The translations under genes were made by a program, and so were the position numbers. Positions 51,244-60,420 of a stretch of DNA of 64,000 nt are shown here, piece by piece (the stretch's first letter is position 1; each line of letters begins with the position of its first letter). Location of the stretch: positions 62,001 through 126,000 of the forward strand of contig CAIQGE010000025.1 in the NCBI GenBank assembly GCA_903871335.1, written 5' to 3'. The notes below the pieces were generated by a model. It made no database searches and was not told where the DNA came from. It saw only the letters and a program-made list of their open reading frames with translations. The stretch is from an uncultured Actinomycetes bacterium. GTDB taxonomy: Bacteria > Actinomycetota > Acidimicrobiia > Acidimicrobiales > RAAP-2.

Positions 51244-52089
51244 ATGACCGCTGGATCCGGCACCTTTACGTACGCGGACCAAACCATTCGTCGACTGGGC
51301 TACGGCGCGATGCGCATTACGGGCCCGGGTGTGTGGGGCTATCCCGATGATCTCGAGAACGCCCGGGCGGTTCTGCGACGTGCAGTGGAACTGGGCGTCG
51401 ACTTTATAGACACGGCTGACTCATACGGCCCCCACGTGTCCGAAGAGTTGATTCGCGAAGCCCTCCACCCCTACGGCAATGTTCGCATCGCGACGAAAGC
51501 CGGACAGCTACGAACGGGACCGAATCAATGGGTTCCCTGCGGACGCCCGGCGTATTTGCGTCAGCAGTGCGAGTTGTCCCTACGACGGCTTGGCCAGGAA
51601 TCTTTGGATCTTTTCCAATTGCATCGTGTTGACCCGACGATGGACGCGGACGAACAATTTGGTGCGCTCGCCGATCTCCTACGCGAAGGAAAGGTCCGAG
51701 CCATCGGGCTGAGCGAAGTGTCAGTTGAGAACATTGAGCGAGCTCGCGCGATCGTGCCGATAGCGACGGTGCAGAATCTCTATAACTTGGGAAATCGACA
51801 GAGCGAAAGCGTGCTCGAATACTGCGAACGCGAGAATATTGGTTTCATACCGTGGTTTCCCGTTGCCGCGGGACAGCTCGCGCGAGCGGGGGGACCATTG
51901 GATGAGATCGTGCGTTCCAGCGGCTACAGCGCGGCCCACTTGTCATTGGCGTGGCTACTTCAACGCTCTCCCGTGATCATGCCGATTCCTGGCACGGCGT
52001 CGCTTGCACACCTAGCCGAAAACTGCGAGGCCGCCGACATCACGCTCGCACCCGACGTCGTGTCCGCGCTGGATCGCATCGGCGCATGA
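51244..52089 (+). CDS. Aldo/keto reductase
   Basis: The 281-residue protein has the AKR barrel motifs: [35 protein letters not shown] (catalytic Asp and Tyr), RIATKAGQ (catalytic Lys), [10 protein letters not shown] (catalytic His) and [14 protein letters not shown] for NADPH binding. Substrate unknown. ATG 51244 follows GGGGGG; the in-frame TTG at 51232 is rejected. The stop overlaps the GNAT start as ATGA. Confidence 0.9.
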   Translation: MTAGSGTFTYADQTIRRLGYGAMRITGPGVWGYPDDLENARAVLRRAVELGVDFIDTADSYGPHVSEELIREALHPYGNVRIATKAGQLRTGPNQWVPCGRPAYLRQQCELSLRRLGQESLDLFQLHRVDPTMDADEQFGALADLLREGKVRAIGLSEVSVENIERARAIVPIATVQNLYNLGNRQSESVLEYCERENIGFIPWFPVAAGQLARAGGPLDEIVRSSGYSAAHLSLAWLLQRSPVIMPIPGTASLAHLAENCEAADITLAPDVVSALDRIGA

Positions 52090-52592
52090 CCGTGCCCTGC
52101 ATCGCAACAGAGCGACTGGATCTCGAGTGGCTGGCACCACCCCTGGTGCAGACCATCTTGCGTGGAGAGCGCGAGGAGAATTGGGGCGAAGGCTTTCCTA
52201 CTCTCGGCGAAATCAAGGCGTCGCAATGGTCACTTCTGGTTCGCGAGGACCCGATGACGTTGAATCCCTTTCTCGCCTTCGTGATTCGCGTACGCGAGAG
52301 CGGGCTTCTCGTAGGTGGGGCTGGTTTCCATTCGCCACCCCGCAATGGATCCGTCGAGATTGGCTACGGGCTCGCACCGGCATTCCAGGGAATGGGTTAC
52401 GCCACCGAAGCAGCCATCGCACTCACGCGGGCAGCCTTGTTGTCCAGCGCAGTTGATCACGTTGTGGCGAAAACTGATGTCGAGAACCTGAAGTCAAAAC
52501 TCGTTCTCAAGAGAGTTGGCTTTGTACCTCAGGACGCTCACGAAACTGAGTGGCGATACGACCGATCAGTTGTCGATAATTTCTTCGCGTAG
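52086..52592 (+). CDS. GNAT-family N-acetyltransferase (RimJ/RimL type)
   Basis: The 168-residue protein has the GNAT acetyl-CoA motif A region [27 protein letters not shown] and the N-terminal pattern [11 protein letters not shown] of the RimJ/RimL subgroup. The acceptor amine is unknown. ATG 52086 lies in the ATGA overlap with the aldo/keto reductase. Its 3' end overlaps the convergent acyl-CoA ligase gene by 27 nt. Confidence 0.85.
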   Translation: MTVPCIATERLDLEWLAPPLVQTILRGEREENWGEGFPTLGEIKASQWSLLVREDPMTLNPFLAFVIRVRESGLLVGGAGFHSPPRNGSVEIGYGLAPAFQGMGYATEAAIALTRAALLSSAVDHVVAKTDVENLKSKLVLKRVGFVPQDAHETEWRYDRSVVDNFFA

Positions 52593-54320
52593 TTGGCGCT
52601 TGAGGACCTTCCCCGCCGGATTTCGCGGGAGCGGCTCGTCGCGAAAGTAGATGTGTGCCGGAACAGAAAAACGTGCCAACTTAGTGCCGACGTGGTGTTT
52701 CAGTTCCTCGGCGTCAACGTCACGACCGGGTCGACGAACGATGACCGCGCCGACTTCTTCGCCGAGAACGGGGTGTGGAATACCAATGACCGCGCAGTCG
52801 GCGACGTCCGGATGCTCAAACAAGGCTGCTTCCACTTCCACCGAATACACATTCTCGCCGCCTCGGATGATCATGTCCTTGGCCCGATCGACGATGAAAA
52901 TAAAGCCTTCTTCGTCGATACGCGCCACGTCGCCGCTATGCAGCCAACCTTTGGTGAAGGCCTTGGCGGACTCCACGGGCTTGTTCCAGTATCCCCGCAC
53001 GACATTGGGCCCCTTGATCCAGAGCTCACCGGTAACGTCCGGACCCTTCGGCAAGTCGTCGGTTGGTTCCTCGCCGTTGAAATCCTCGGGCACAATGGCG
53101 ACGTCATTAATGGGCAGGGCTGGTCCGCAGCTGGCGGGCTTCGCGACGTAGTCCGGGCCACCGTTGAGCGCCACCGCCGCTGACGTTTCCGTAAGTCCGT
53201 AACCATTGCCGGGTTGGCCGAGGGGGAAGGCCTCGCGAATGCGACGTACGAGGTCCGGAGGAGAAGGGGCGCCGCCGTAGGACACGGAGCGCACCGACGA
53301 CGTGTCAAAAGAATCGAAGTCGGGGTGATCCAGAATTTGCATGGCGATGGTGGGTACACCGCCAAATGTTGTGATGCGTTCTTTCTCGATGATCGCGAGC
53401 GCCTTACCGGCGTCGAAGTGATGCATCATCACGAGTTTTCCGCCTGACGCGGTGTTCGTGATCATGACGGCGAGGCATCCAGTGGCGTGAAACAAAGGGA
53501 TATTGAGGAGGTAGGAGTTCTGGATACTCGCTCCTTCATTGTCCACGTTGCCGCCACCGAATCGCACGGTGCCTCGTTGTCCGGAAAAGAACAGGTTCAT
53601 CAAGTTGGTGACGGCGTTGCGGTGGGTGCCCACCGCACCCTTGGGTCGTCCGGTCGTGCCCGACGTGTAGAAAATGGTGGCATCGTCGTCGCCCGGAATG
53701 TCGACGACCGGTGGCAGAGCGTCTTCGGCCACATCCCCGAGGACGTCCTCGAACGCACGAATATTGATGCGGTGGTGCTGCTCGCCCAATTCCGGACGGC
53801 GTCCCCGATCTTCAGAAATCACGATGATCTCGCGCAAGTATTCGAGTTCGTCGAGGTGAGGGCGAATACGTGCCAGGCGATCTTCGTCGACAACGGCGAT
53901 GACGGTTCCGGAATCACTCAGCCCGTACGCCAACTCTTCGCCCGTCCACCAGGCGTTGAGCGGCACGCTGATGCCACCCGCCGCGATGGTTCCCCAAAAC
54001 GTGAAGACCCACTCCGGCAGATTCCGTGCGGCCACGGCGACCCGATCGCCGTTGTCCACGCCCATGGCGCGTAGTCGGTGCGCCAAGGTTGCTGCGATGC
54101 GATAGTGCTCCGCGAAGGTGTATCGCTCGTCTTCGTACACCAGAAAATCTTTGTCCGCGTGGTTCAAGGAGAGGTCCAAGACCTGCTTCAGATTGGCGGG
54201 AGCGTGCTTCCATACGCGATAGGAAATGCCGCGAATTTCGGCGACATCCATCTCAAACATTTGACCAGGAGCGGTCATCTGCGCCGTTGCTTCCTGGATG
54301 GTCATTGGCGTGTCACTCAT
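52566..54320 (-). CDS. Acyl-CoA synthetase (AMP-dependent, FadD-like)
   Basis: The 584-residue enzyme belongs to the ANL superfamily: ATIFYTSGTTGRPKGAVGTHRN (P-loop), NGYGLTETSAA, GWLHSGDVARIDEEGFIFIVDRAKDMIIRGGENVYSVEVE and the catalytic Lys in [21 protein letters not shown] near the C-terminus. It activates a carboxylic acid with ATP and CoA. The N-terminal ~50 residues vary from classical FadD. ATG 54320 follows AAAGGAG. Confidence 0.92.
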   Translation of the reverse strand: MSDTPMTIQEATAQMTAPGQMFEMDVAEIRGISYRVWKHAPANLKQVLDLSLNHADKDFLVYEDERYTFAEHYRIAATLAHRLRAMGVDNGDRVAVAARNLPEWVFTFWGTIAAGGISVPLNAWWTGEELAYGLSDSGTVIAVVDEDRLARIRPHLDELEYLREIIVISEDRGRRPELGEQHHRINIRAFEDVLGDVAEDALPPVVDIPGDDDATIFYTSGTTGRPKGAVGTHRNAVTNLMNLFFSGQRGTVRFGGGNVDNEGASIQNSYLLNIPLFHATGCLAVMITNTASGGKLVMMHHFDAGKALAIIEKERITTFGGVPTIAMQILDHPDFDSFDTSSVRSVSYGGAPSPPDLVRRIREAFPLGQPGNGYGLTETSAAVALNGGPDYVAKPASCGPALPINDVAIVPEDFNGEEPTDDLPKGPDVTGELWIKGPNVVRGYWNKPVESAKAFTKGWLHSGDVARIDEEGFIFIVDRAKDMIIRGGENVYSVEVEAALFEHPDVADCAVIGIPHPVLGEEVGAVIVRRPGRDVDAEELKHHVGTKLARFSVPAHIYFRDEPLPRNPAGKVLKRQLREEIIDN

Positions 54321-54351
54321 GGGTACTCCTTTGCGCCGCGTAAAAGTGAGG

Positions 54352-54918
54352 CTAGTTCTGTGTTTCGGCCGAATCGGGTGTTTCGCGGGGAATCATCAGG
54401 ACGTCGCGGTAGAAGCGCAATTCGGCGATGGACTCAAGAATGTCGTCTAAGGCCCGGTGGCTCGTTGCCTTCTCCGGCCGCTGACGCAGGGCTTGCGGGT
54501 ACCACCGTTGCCCGAGTTCCTTCAACGTCGAGACATCGACGTTGCGGTAATGGAAGAACCGCTCCAGCTCTGGCATGTACTCCTGGAGAAATCGTCGGTC
54601 CGTGCCAATAGAGTTTCCGGCCAGCGGCATCACTCCTTCGTCGACACCCGCTTCACGCAGGAATTGAAGAGTGGCTGTTTCCGCATCGGCCATTGTGAGA
54701 GAGGCCGACCGAATCTGCTCGAGCAAACCTGACTGGGTGTGCATCCGGGTGACGAAGTCACCCATTTCGGCAAGTTCAGTGTCTGTCGCGTGGATCACCA
54801 GGTCCGGACCTTGGGCGATGACGTTGAGGTCATCGTCCGTCACCACGGTCGCAATCTCCACAATGACGTGTCGCTGCGGCTCGAGACCGGTCATTTCAAG
54901 ATCCATCCACACGAGCAC
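54352..54918 (-). CDS. orn: Oligoribonuclease
   Basis: The 188-residue DEDDh exonuclease matches Orn: LVWMDLEMTGLEPQRHVIVEIATVVTDDDL, PLAGNSIGTDRRFLQEYMPELERFFHYRNVDVSTLKELGQRWYP and SHRALDDILESIAELRFYRD. It degrades 2- to 5-nt RNAs, including pGpG, to mononucleotides. GTG 54918 starts the protein at VLVWMDLEM; TATCCT ~9 nt upstream suggests a leaderless transcript. It is divergent from dut. Confidence 0.95.
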   Translation of the reverse strand: MLVWMDLEMTGLEPQRHVIVEIATVVTDDDLNVIAQGPDLVIHATDTELAEMGDFVTRMHTQSGLLEQIRSASLTMADAETATLQFLREAGVDEGVMPLAGNSIGTDRRFLQEYMPELERFFHYRNVDVSTLKELGQRWYPQALRQRPEKATSHRALDDILESIAELRFYRDVLMIPRETPDSAETQN

Positions 54919-54978
54919 GTTGCGCAGGATAGTGATTCCCCTCGCCGGCGCGCGAAATGACCACTAACCTTGGAGTTT

Positions 54979-55413
54979 ATGGAAGTCCCGATCAGGGTCG
55001 CTGGTGAGCACGCGAGTGTGCCTCGCTACGCCCACGAGGGTGACGCCGGATGTGATTTGGTAGCAAATGAAACGGTGACCTTGGCGGCGGCTGGGGGCCG
55101 GGCACTCGTGGGCACTGGCATCTATGTGGCGGTGCCTGAAGGACACGGGGGTTTCGTCCTACCGCGCAGCGGACTGGCAACGAATCACGGCGTGACCTGC
55201 GCAAACGCACCCGGATTGATCGACCCGGGGTACCGAGGCGAAGTACGCGTATCGCTGATCAATCTTGACCCTCACACGGACTACACGGTCCACACCGGTG
55301 ACCGCATCGCGCAACTGGTCATTCTGCCAGTACCATCGATCTTCTTCCATTCAGTCGAAGAGTTACCGCCGGCAACTCGCGGAGATGGTGGTTTTGGGAG
55401 TACTGGCAAATGA
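54979..55413 (+). CDS. dut: dUTP diphosphatase
   Basis: The 144-residue trimeric dUTPase shows all five motifs: HEGDAGCDLVA, LPRSGLA, NAPGLIDPGYRGEVRVSLIN, DRIAQLVI and GDGGFGSTG. It hydrolyses dUTP to dUMP, supplying thymidylate synthesis and keeping uracil out of DNA. ATG 54979 is chosen over TTG 54970; TAACCT at 54965-54970 fits a leaderless start. It overlaps the WS/DGAT gene as ATGA. Confidence 0.95.
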   Translation: MEVPIRVAGEHASVPRYAHEGDAGCDLVANETVTLAAAGGRALVGTGIYVAVPEGHGGFVLPRSGLATNHGVTCANAPGLIDPGYRGEVRVSLINLDPHTDYTVHTGDRIAQLVILPVPSIFFHSVEELPPATRGDGGFGSTGK

Positions 55414-56876
55414 CGTTTCGAGTCCTGGATCCGCTGGATAGTGCATTTGTAACCCTCGAGGTGCCGTCGGCCCCACTGCACATCGGCGTCATCATTGAAC
55501 TTGATGTCACCGACGATCGCGATCCCCGTGAACGCTTCGAAATTATTAAGGCCAACGTGGCCGCCCGCGTCCACGAGATTCCTGTTCTCTCGCAACGCAT
55601 TCTGCGGACCCCCTTCGATCTGGCGTGGCCGGTCTGCGCGGAAGACCCCGACTTTGACATCGATTTTCACGTCGTGCGACGCGCGGTGCCGTCCCCGGGC
55701 GGGGAAGCGGAGCTTGATGCTCTCGTCGGGCGAGTGATGAGTCGAGAACTCGTGCCTGATCGACCCTTGTGGGAGCTCAACGTCATTGAAGGTCTGGCTG
55801 ATGGGCGAGCCGCCATCGTCATGAAGATCCACCACGCCCTGGCTGACGGCGTGTCGGGGGCAGCCACGTTCGCGAGGCTCTTTGACATCTCACCGAGTGT
55901 GCGCGAGCCGACTCCTCGGGAAGAAACCGTGGCACCTCCTCCGCTACCGACGCCCATAGAAATGCTGTCTCGTACAGCGGGAGAACTCCTGCGCCGACCC
56001 GGCGCTCTCGTGGAAGTCGTCGCAGCGGGGATGGAGCGCGCCGCCGAAGTGATCGAGCGGGTAGCGAAGACGGTGGAGTCAAGTGAGACCGAGTCGCACG
56101 ACGACGAGTTCAAGCAACCCAATATTTTCCACGCGCAGCGCACGTCGATCAACGGGACGCCGGGACACTCGAAGAAGTTCACGCGACTTCGCGTTGATCT
56201 CAATGAGGTCAAGACCGCGGCGAAGAGTCGAGGCGCGTCCGTGACGGACTTTGTGATGGCCACTGTTTCGGGTGGGCTTCGGCGACTCTTCGATGCTCGT
56301 GGGGAAGTTCTGACGAAGGACCTCGTCGCGTTCGTTCCGATCAATGTTCGCCGTCAAGGTGCAGAAGACGCGATGGGTAACCAGATTTCCGCGATGCTGC
56401 TCGGACTTCGCGCCGACGTCGAAGATCCCGAAGAACGCTTGCGAGCGATTACGAAGGCTCAGGCCATCGCGGCGGAGCAGCAAAGAGAACAAAGCGCACG
56501 CCTATTGATGAATCTGGCCGCGGCCGCCGGCCCCACGTTCACATCCGCCGCCGGACGCACACTGGCGGCCCTCGAGCTCTACGATCACCTGCCGCCCGTC
56601 GCGAACGTCGTGGTGTCGTCGGTGCCGGGTCCGCCGATTCCACTGTGGTTGAGTGGACATCGAGTGGCCACCGCTGCGCCACTAGGACCATTGATGGCGG
56701 GTTTGGCGCTGAACGTCACAGTCTTTGGTTACGTGGATCAATTGGAATACGGGCTCCTCGGATGCGCGAGGCTGATTCCCGAATTGGCCGATCTGCGTGA
56801 CTACATCGCTGAGGAGGCGGACTATTTCCTCAAGACACCAGTTCGCGAGGAAGAGTTGGTTGATCTCGATTCGTAG
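55410..56876 (+). CDS. Wax ester synthase/diacylglycerol acyltransferase (WS/DGAT)
   Basis: The 488-residue protein has the WS/DGAT catalytic motif HHxxxDG at His141-His142-Asp146 (KIHHALADGVSG), a PLWE motif (RPLWELNVIEG) and the C-terminal NVVVSSVPGPPIPLWLSGHRVATAAPLGPLMAGLALNVTVFGYVDQL. It makes triacylglycerol or wax esters from acyl-CoA, typical of actinobacteria with lipid storage. It is translationally coupled to dut, a curious pairing. Confidence 0.92.
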   Translation: MTFRVLDPLDSAFVTLEVPSAPLHIGVIIELDVTDDRDPRERFEIIKANVAARVHEIPVLSQRILRTPFDLAWPVCAEDPDFDIDFHVVRRAVPSPGGEAELDALVGRVMSRELVPDRPLWELNVIEGLADGRAAIVMKIHHALADGVSGAATFARLFDISPSVREPTPREETVAPPPLPTPIEMLSRTAGELLRRPGALVEVVAAGMERAAEVIERVAKTVESSETESHDDEFKQPNIFHAQRTSINGTPGHSKKFTRLRVDLNEVKTAAKSRGASVTDFVMATVSGGLRRLFDARGEVLTKDLVAFVPINVRRQGAEDAMGNQISAMLLGLRADVEDPEERLRAITKAQAIAAEQQREQSARLLMNLAAAAGPTFTSAAGRTLAALELYDHLPPVANVVVSSVPGPPIPLWLSGHRVATAAPLGPLMAGLALNVTVFGYVDQLEYGLLGCARLIPELADLRDYIAEEADYFLKTPVREEELVDLDS

Positions 56877-56894
56877 GCTAAACTAATCCCCGAC

Positions 56895-56970
56895 GCGGAC
56901 GTAGCTCAGTTGGTAGAGCGCGACCTTGCCAAGGTCGAGGTCGCCGGTTCGAGCCCGGTCGTCCGCTCCA
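56895..56970 (+). tRNA. tRNA-Gly (GCC anticodon)
   Basis: The sequence folds as a standard tRNA: 7-bp acceptor GCGGACG/CGTCCGC, D-arm GTAGCTCAGTTGGTAGAGC, anticodon stem CGACC/GGTCG with loop TTGCCAA (anticodon GCC) and T-arm GCCGGTTCGAGCCCGGT. CCA is encoded at 56968-56970, unlike the tRNA-Leu in this window. Confidence 0.95.
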
Positions 56971-57010
56971 GATGGTCGTTGTGCGGTTTACGTATAACAC
57001 CACGGTTCAA

Positions 57011-57042
57011 GAAATGAGGCTCCTCTAGGGGAGCCTCATTTC
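57011..57042 (+). terminator. Terminator of tRNA-Gly
   Basis: A perfect 13-bp stem (57011-57023 with 57030-57042) and 6-nt loop is followed by CGCTTTCTT. Confidence 0.8.
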
Positions 57043-57119
57043 GCTTTCTTGGCGGACACACTTCCCGAATCGTGGGCGCGGCGTTACCGCGCTCAATAGG
57101 ATCAAGCGGGGAGGTGCGA

Positions 57120-57806
57120 ATGAGTGACCTAGTTCATGTCAGTGTGTCGGGCGACGTTGCCACGCTCACCATTGATGACGGAAAAGTCAATGCACTGTCA
57201 CCCGCCGTGCTCGCGGCGACGCACCAGGCGTTCGATGAAGCGGCACGGTCCAAGGTCGTCATTTTGACCGGACGACACGGAATCTTCAGTGCGGGATTTG
57301 ATCTCTCGGTGCTGCGCGCGGGCGGCGGGGAAGCGGTCGATCTCTTGGAGTCGGGTTTTCGCTTGGCTGAAAAGATCGTCAATTCCCCCGTACCCGTCAT
57401 CGCCGCCGTTGGTGGCCACGCCATGGCAATGGGAACCTTTTTGGTGCTGAGCACCGACTACCGCATTGGACCCTTTGGTCACTACAAGATTGCCGTGAAT
57501 GAGGTGTCCATTGGCATGACCGTTCCTCTTGGAACATTGGAGATTTGTCGACGTCGACTGACGCCGTCGGCGCTACATAGAGCGGTCACGCTGTCGCACG
57601 TATTCGAAAACACCGAAGCGTTGGCGGCAGGATTTTTTGACGAGTTGGTGTCGGTGGATGCGGTCGTGGCGCGAGCTCACGAAGTTGCCACCACGCTCGC
57701 CGCCCTCGATGGCAACGCGTATCGCAGCACGAAAGACCGTCTCGACGCGACGTCACGCGACGCGATCAAGGCCGGTATCAGTCAGGACATCGCCGCTCTT
57801 CGTTAG
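57120..57806 (+). CDS. Enoyl-CoA hydratase/isomerase
   Basis: The 228-residue crotonase is short for the family: SGDVATLTIDDGKVNALSPAVLAATHQAFDEA, FSAGFDLSVLR (oxyanion hole) and VGGHAMAMGTFLVLSTDYRIG, with VNEVSIGMTVPLG. The usual Glu pair for hydration is partly altered, so isomerase or other crotonase activity is possible. ATG 57120 follows GGGGAGG. It is convergent with the alpha-galactosidase gene (4-nt overlap). Confidence 0.85.
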   Translation: MSDLVHVSVSGDVATLTIDDGKVNALSPAVLAATHQAFDEAARSKVVILTGRHGIFSAGFDLSVLRAGGGEAVDLLESGFRLAEKIVNSPVPVIAAVGGHAMAMGTFLVLSTDYRIGPFGHYKIAVNEVSIGMTVPLGTLEICRRRLTPSALHRAVTLSHVFENTEALAAGFFDELVSVDAVVARAHEVATTLAALDGNAYRSTKDRLDATSRDAIKAGISQDIAALR

Positions 57807-59416
57807 TTCTGCTGGGTGGACACCATGCTCGTCACCCGGTGCCAATTGACGGTCGCTCGACCGCCGTCCCACGTGATGACGAGATCCTCACACAATGGAT
57901 CCTCGAGATGCCTCGTTGCCCGCGAGCCCTGTTGCCCAGTCTCGAAAAGACGGGCGGCTTCCTTCCATTCGGCTGCTCCGTACTGGCTCAACCGGTCGGA
58001 CAGGACCACAAAGCCGGACGCCGCGATGGCACCGTCCGCAACAACCTTTCGCTCCTCGGACGTGAGCTCCGTATCAACCTGTCGTAACAAGACGCAGTCC
58101 GGGTCGAGCGTGAACCAGCGCCGGTGCAACGGGGCACGAAGGAGCGAGGGCCCCACGGCATTTCGCGCGGCGACGGTCACGTCCTCGTAGCCGGGGAAAA
58201 AGAGTCGAGGCTCCCAGAATGGCGCAACGTCCATCGAGACCCGCATGGCGTCGACGACCCCGACCGCACTGAGGAGAGGACACCCGCATCCCACGAGATA
58301 GGCGTCGTCACCAATGCCGGCGCGCACCGCCTCCAAGCCCGATCGCAAAGCTTGAGCTCGTGTGGAACTCTCGGAATGGCGTCGACCGACGGCCGCAGCG
58401 GCGTGCAGAAAGTCGATTTTGAAATAGTCGAATCCTTGATCGCGCAATGTCCGAAATGTTCGCTCGATGTGCGCGAGGACGTCGGGATGAGTGGTGTCGA
58501 GGGCGAAGATCTTTCCGCCCCAGCCCGCGTGAAACAGAGCAGTTGTCGGCAGGCCGTCGCCGTTGCGAACCAACCATTCGGGGTGTTCCCTCGCGATTGA
58601 CCCGCCGTCAATGGCAAGGAACGGTGCCGTCCAAATGCCCGCGGTCGCTCCCGCGTCGGTGATCTCGGTCGCCATCTGTTCCATCGGCACTGACCACACC
58701 TCGTTCACGGTGGTCCACTCACCAATTTCCTTTTGCCACCCGTCGTCAATTTGCACCACCGTGATGTCGTGTTGCACGGCGAGGGTGAGATTTTCTCGAA
58801 TGTCATTGGGCGTGACGTCACCGAAGTAGTGGTACCAGGAACACCACGCGCGTGGCACTTCGAGGGGAGAGCGTGCACCCATTTCGAGGCCCGCCCAGGT
58901 GGTGTACTCGTCATAGGTATCGCCGGGATCGCCGGCGCCGATCCACAGGGGATCAAGAAGGTAGGTTTCGTGGGGCTGCAGGACGATGTCATCAAGCAAC
59001 CATTGGGCTTCGAGGGAGCCGCTGCCCTCCACTTTCACTCGACCAAATTCGCCCCACGCGCTCAAGAATCCGATGGTGCCACCGTCATGCACGAGGAACG
59101 TGTCGCCCGAGATGTCGAAACCGGCAGCATCGCCGTCAGCAAACATTTGGCGGCGAAACCAGCGCGGGGCACTTCGGCGTTCCGGACGAACGTCCGAAGG
59201 TTCGCACACGCGCACGGCGGACCACGACTGAAAGCCATTTTCCATCACCCTGGTTGCCGTGATGTCGAGGGGCAACCGAACGCGGTCTGCCCGACATCTG
59301 CGGGCGACGCGAAAGGAGATATCGACGCGACGTCCGGATCCCAGTGCGCTCACGCGAACCGCGAATTGGGCGTCACTTGCGACCGTCGAGCACGCGAGTT
59401 GGGGAGTCATAGCCAT
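57803..59416 (-). CDS. Alpha-galactosidase, GH36-like
   Basis: The 537-residue enzyme has the GH36 (clan GH-D) barrel: PRAWCSWYHYFGDVTPNDI, TVVQIDDGWQKEIGEW, GIWTAPFLAI, nucleophile Asp335 in DYFKIDFLHAAA and acid/base Asp396 in MRVSMDVAPFW. The N-terminal ~180 residues form a beta-sandwich domain. No signal peptide is visible, so it acts inside the cell on imported oligosaccharides. ATG 59416 is divergent from the esterase gene. It is shorter than full-length GH36 enzymes (~700 aa). Confidence 0.88.
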   Translation of the reverse strand: MAMTPQLACSTVASDAQFAVRVSALGSGRRVDISFRVARRCRADRVRLPLDITATRVMENGFQSWSAVRVCEPSDVRPERRSAPRWFRRQMFADGDAAGFDISGDTFLVHDGGTIGFLSAWGEFGRVKVEGSGSLEAQWLLDDIVLQPHETYLLDPLWIGAGDPGDTYDEYTTWAGLEMGARSPLEVPRAWCSWYHYFGDVTPNDIRENLTLAVQHDITVVQIDDGWQKEIGEWTTVNEVWSVPMEQMATEITDAGATAGIWTAPFLAIDGGSIAREHPEWLVRNGDGLPTTALFHAGWGGKIFALDTTHPDVLAHIERTFRTLRDQGFDYFKIDFLHAAAAVGRRHSESSTRAQALRSGLEAVRAGIGDDAYLVGCGCPLLSAVGVVDAMRVSMDVAPFWEPRLFFPGYEDVTVAARNAVGPSLLRAPLHRRWFTLDPDCVLLRQVDTELTSEERKVVADGAIAASGFVVLSDRLSQYGAAEWKEAARLFETGQQGSRATRHLEDPLCEDLVITWDGGRATVNWHRVTSMVSTQQN

Positions 59417-59484
59417 CTCGCCATCGTGCCACGATCGTCACGTCGAAGTGTGCTGCCTATGATCAATCAATGAAGGAGGCTCGC

Positions 59485-60420
59485 GTGTTACATCCAGAAA
59501 TTGCCACCATTGTGGACGCCGTGCGCTCATCACCCTCTCCCGTCATCACGTACGACAACGTCCTTGAGCGACGAGGTGCGTATCACGATCTCGCCTCTCA
59601 TCTGTGGCCATCGCCGACCGAGGTCGCCGAAGTGCGGGAGTGCCTGATCCCCACGCCCGACGGTTCGGTGGCCGCCCGACTTTTTGTTCCGGAGGTGGAT
59701 GACGGCCGTGCCACTCTTGTCTACTTCCACGGCGGTGGCTTCGTCATGGGTGACCTTGACACCCACGAAGCGCTCTGTCGTCGCCTGGCGGATGACACCA
59801 AATCTCGACTTCTCTCGGTGGCGTACCGACTGGCGCCGGAGAATCCCTTTCCGTGCGGCGTCAACGACGCGATCGCGGCCGTGCGCTACGTCGCGGCTCA
59901 CCGAAATGAGTTCGGAAATCCGTCGTCGTCGCTGGTGGTGATCGGCGATTCGGCCGGCGCGACCATGGCTGCCGTGGCGGTGAACGAGACGCGTCACCTG
60001 GATCTTCCTATTGCTGCTCAAGTCTTGATCTATCCGACGGTAGGGCCCGAACTCATGACGCCCTCGGCGCACGAATACGGAGACGGATTCCTGTTAGATC
60101 TCGAGGAGATGCGCCATGAGTACGAGATGTACTTAGGCGACTGGCTCGACCACACGGATCCTCGCGTGTCTCTGCTCCTGCACGATGACCTGACGGGATT
60201 GCCACCGACGATCGTGGTCGTCGCCCAGTGCGATCCACTTCGCGATGAAGGCGTCGCCTACGCCGGACTGTTGGAGCATTTCGGGAATCAAGTCGAGTTA
60301 CTCGAGGCGGAGGGAATGATTCACGGGTTCTTGCGTTTGGGTGGTCTCATTCCCGACGCTGTGGCGATTCTCGATGATCTCGCGGATCATCTCGACCACT
60401 TTCTGCGGGCTGTCTCGTGA
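59485..60420 (+). CDS. Alpha/beta hydrolase, HSL-family esterase/lipase
   Basis: The 311-residue enzyme has the hormone-sensitive-lipase pattern: oxyanion motif HGGGFVMGD, nucleophile elbow GDSAGATMAAVA, an Asp in QCDPLRDEG and His in MIHGFLRLGG. It would hydrolyse esters, perhaps acetyl groups on sugars. GTG 59485 is preferred because AAGGAGG sits five nt upstream; the in-frame ATG at 59470 would overlap that site. The stop overlaps the sulfatase start by 4 nt (GTGA). Confidence 0.88.
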   Translation: MLHPEIATIVDAVRSSPSPVITYDNVLERRGAYHDLASHLWPSPTEVAEVRECLIPTPDGSVAARLFVPEVDDGRATLVYFHGGGFVMGDLDTHEALCRRLADDTKSRLLSVAYRLAPENPFPCGVNDAIAAVRYVAAHRNEFGNPSSSLVVIGDSAGATMAAVAVNETRHLDLPIAAQVLIYPTVGPELMTPSAHEYGDGFLLDLEEMRHEYEMYLGDWLDHTDPRVSLLLHDDLTGLPPTIVVVAQCDPLRDEGVAYAGLLEHFGNQVELLEAEGMIHGFLRLGGLIPDAVAILDDLADHLDHFLRAVS

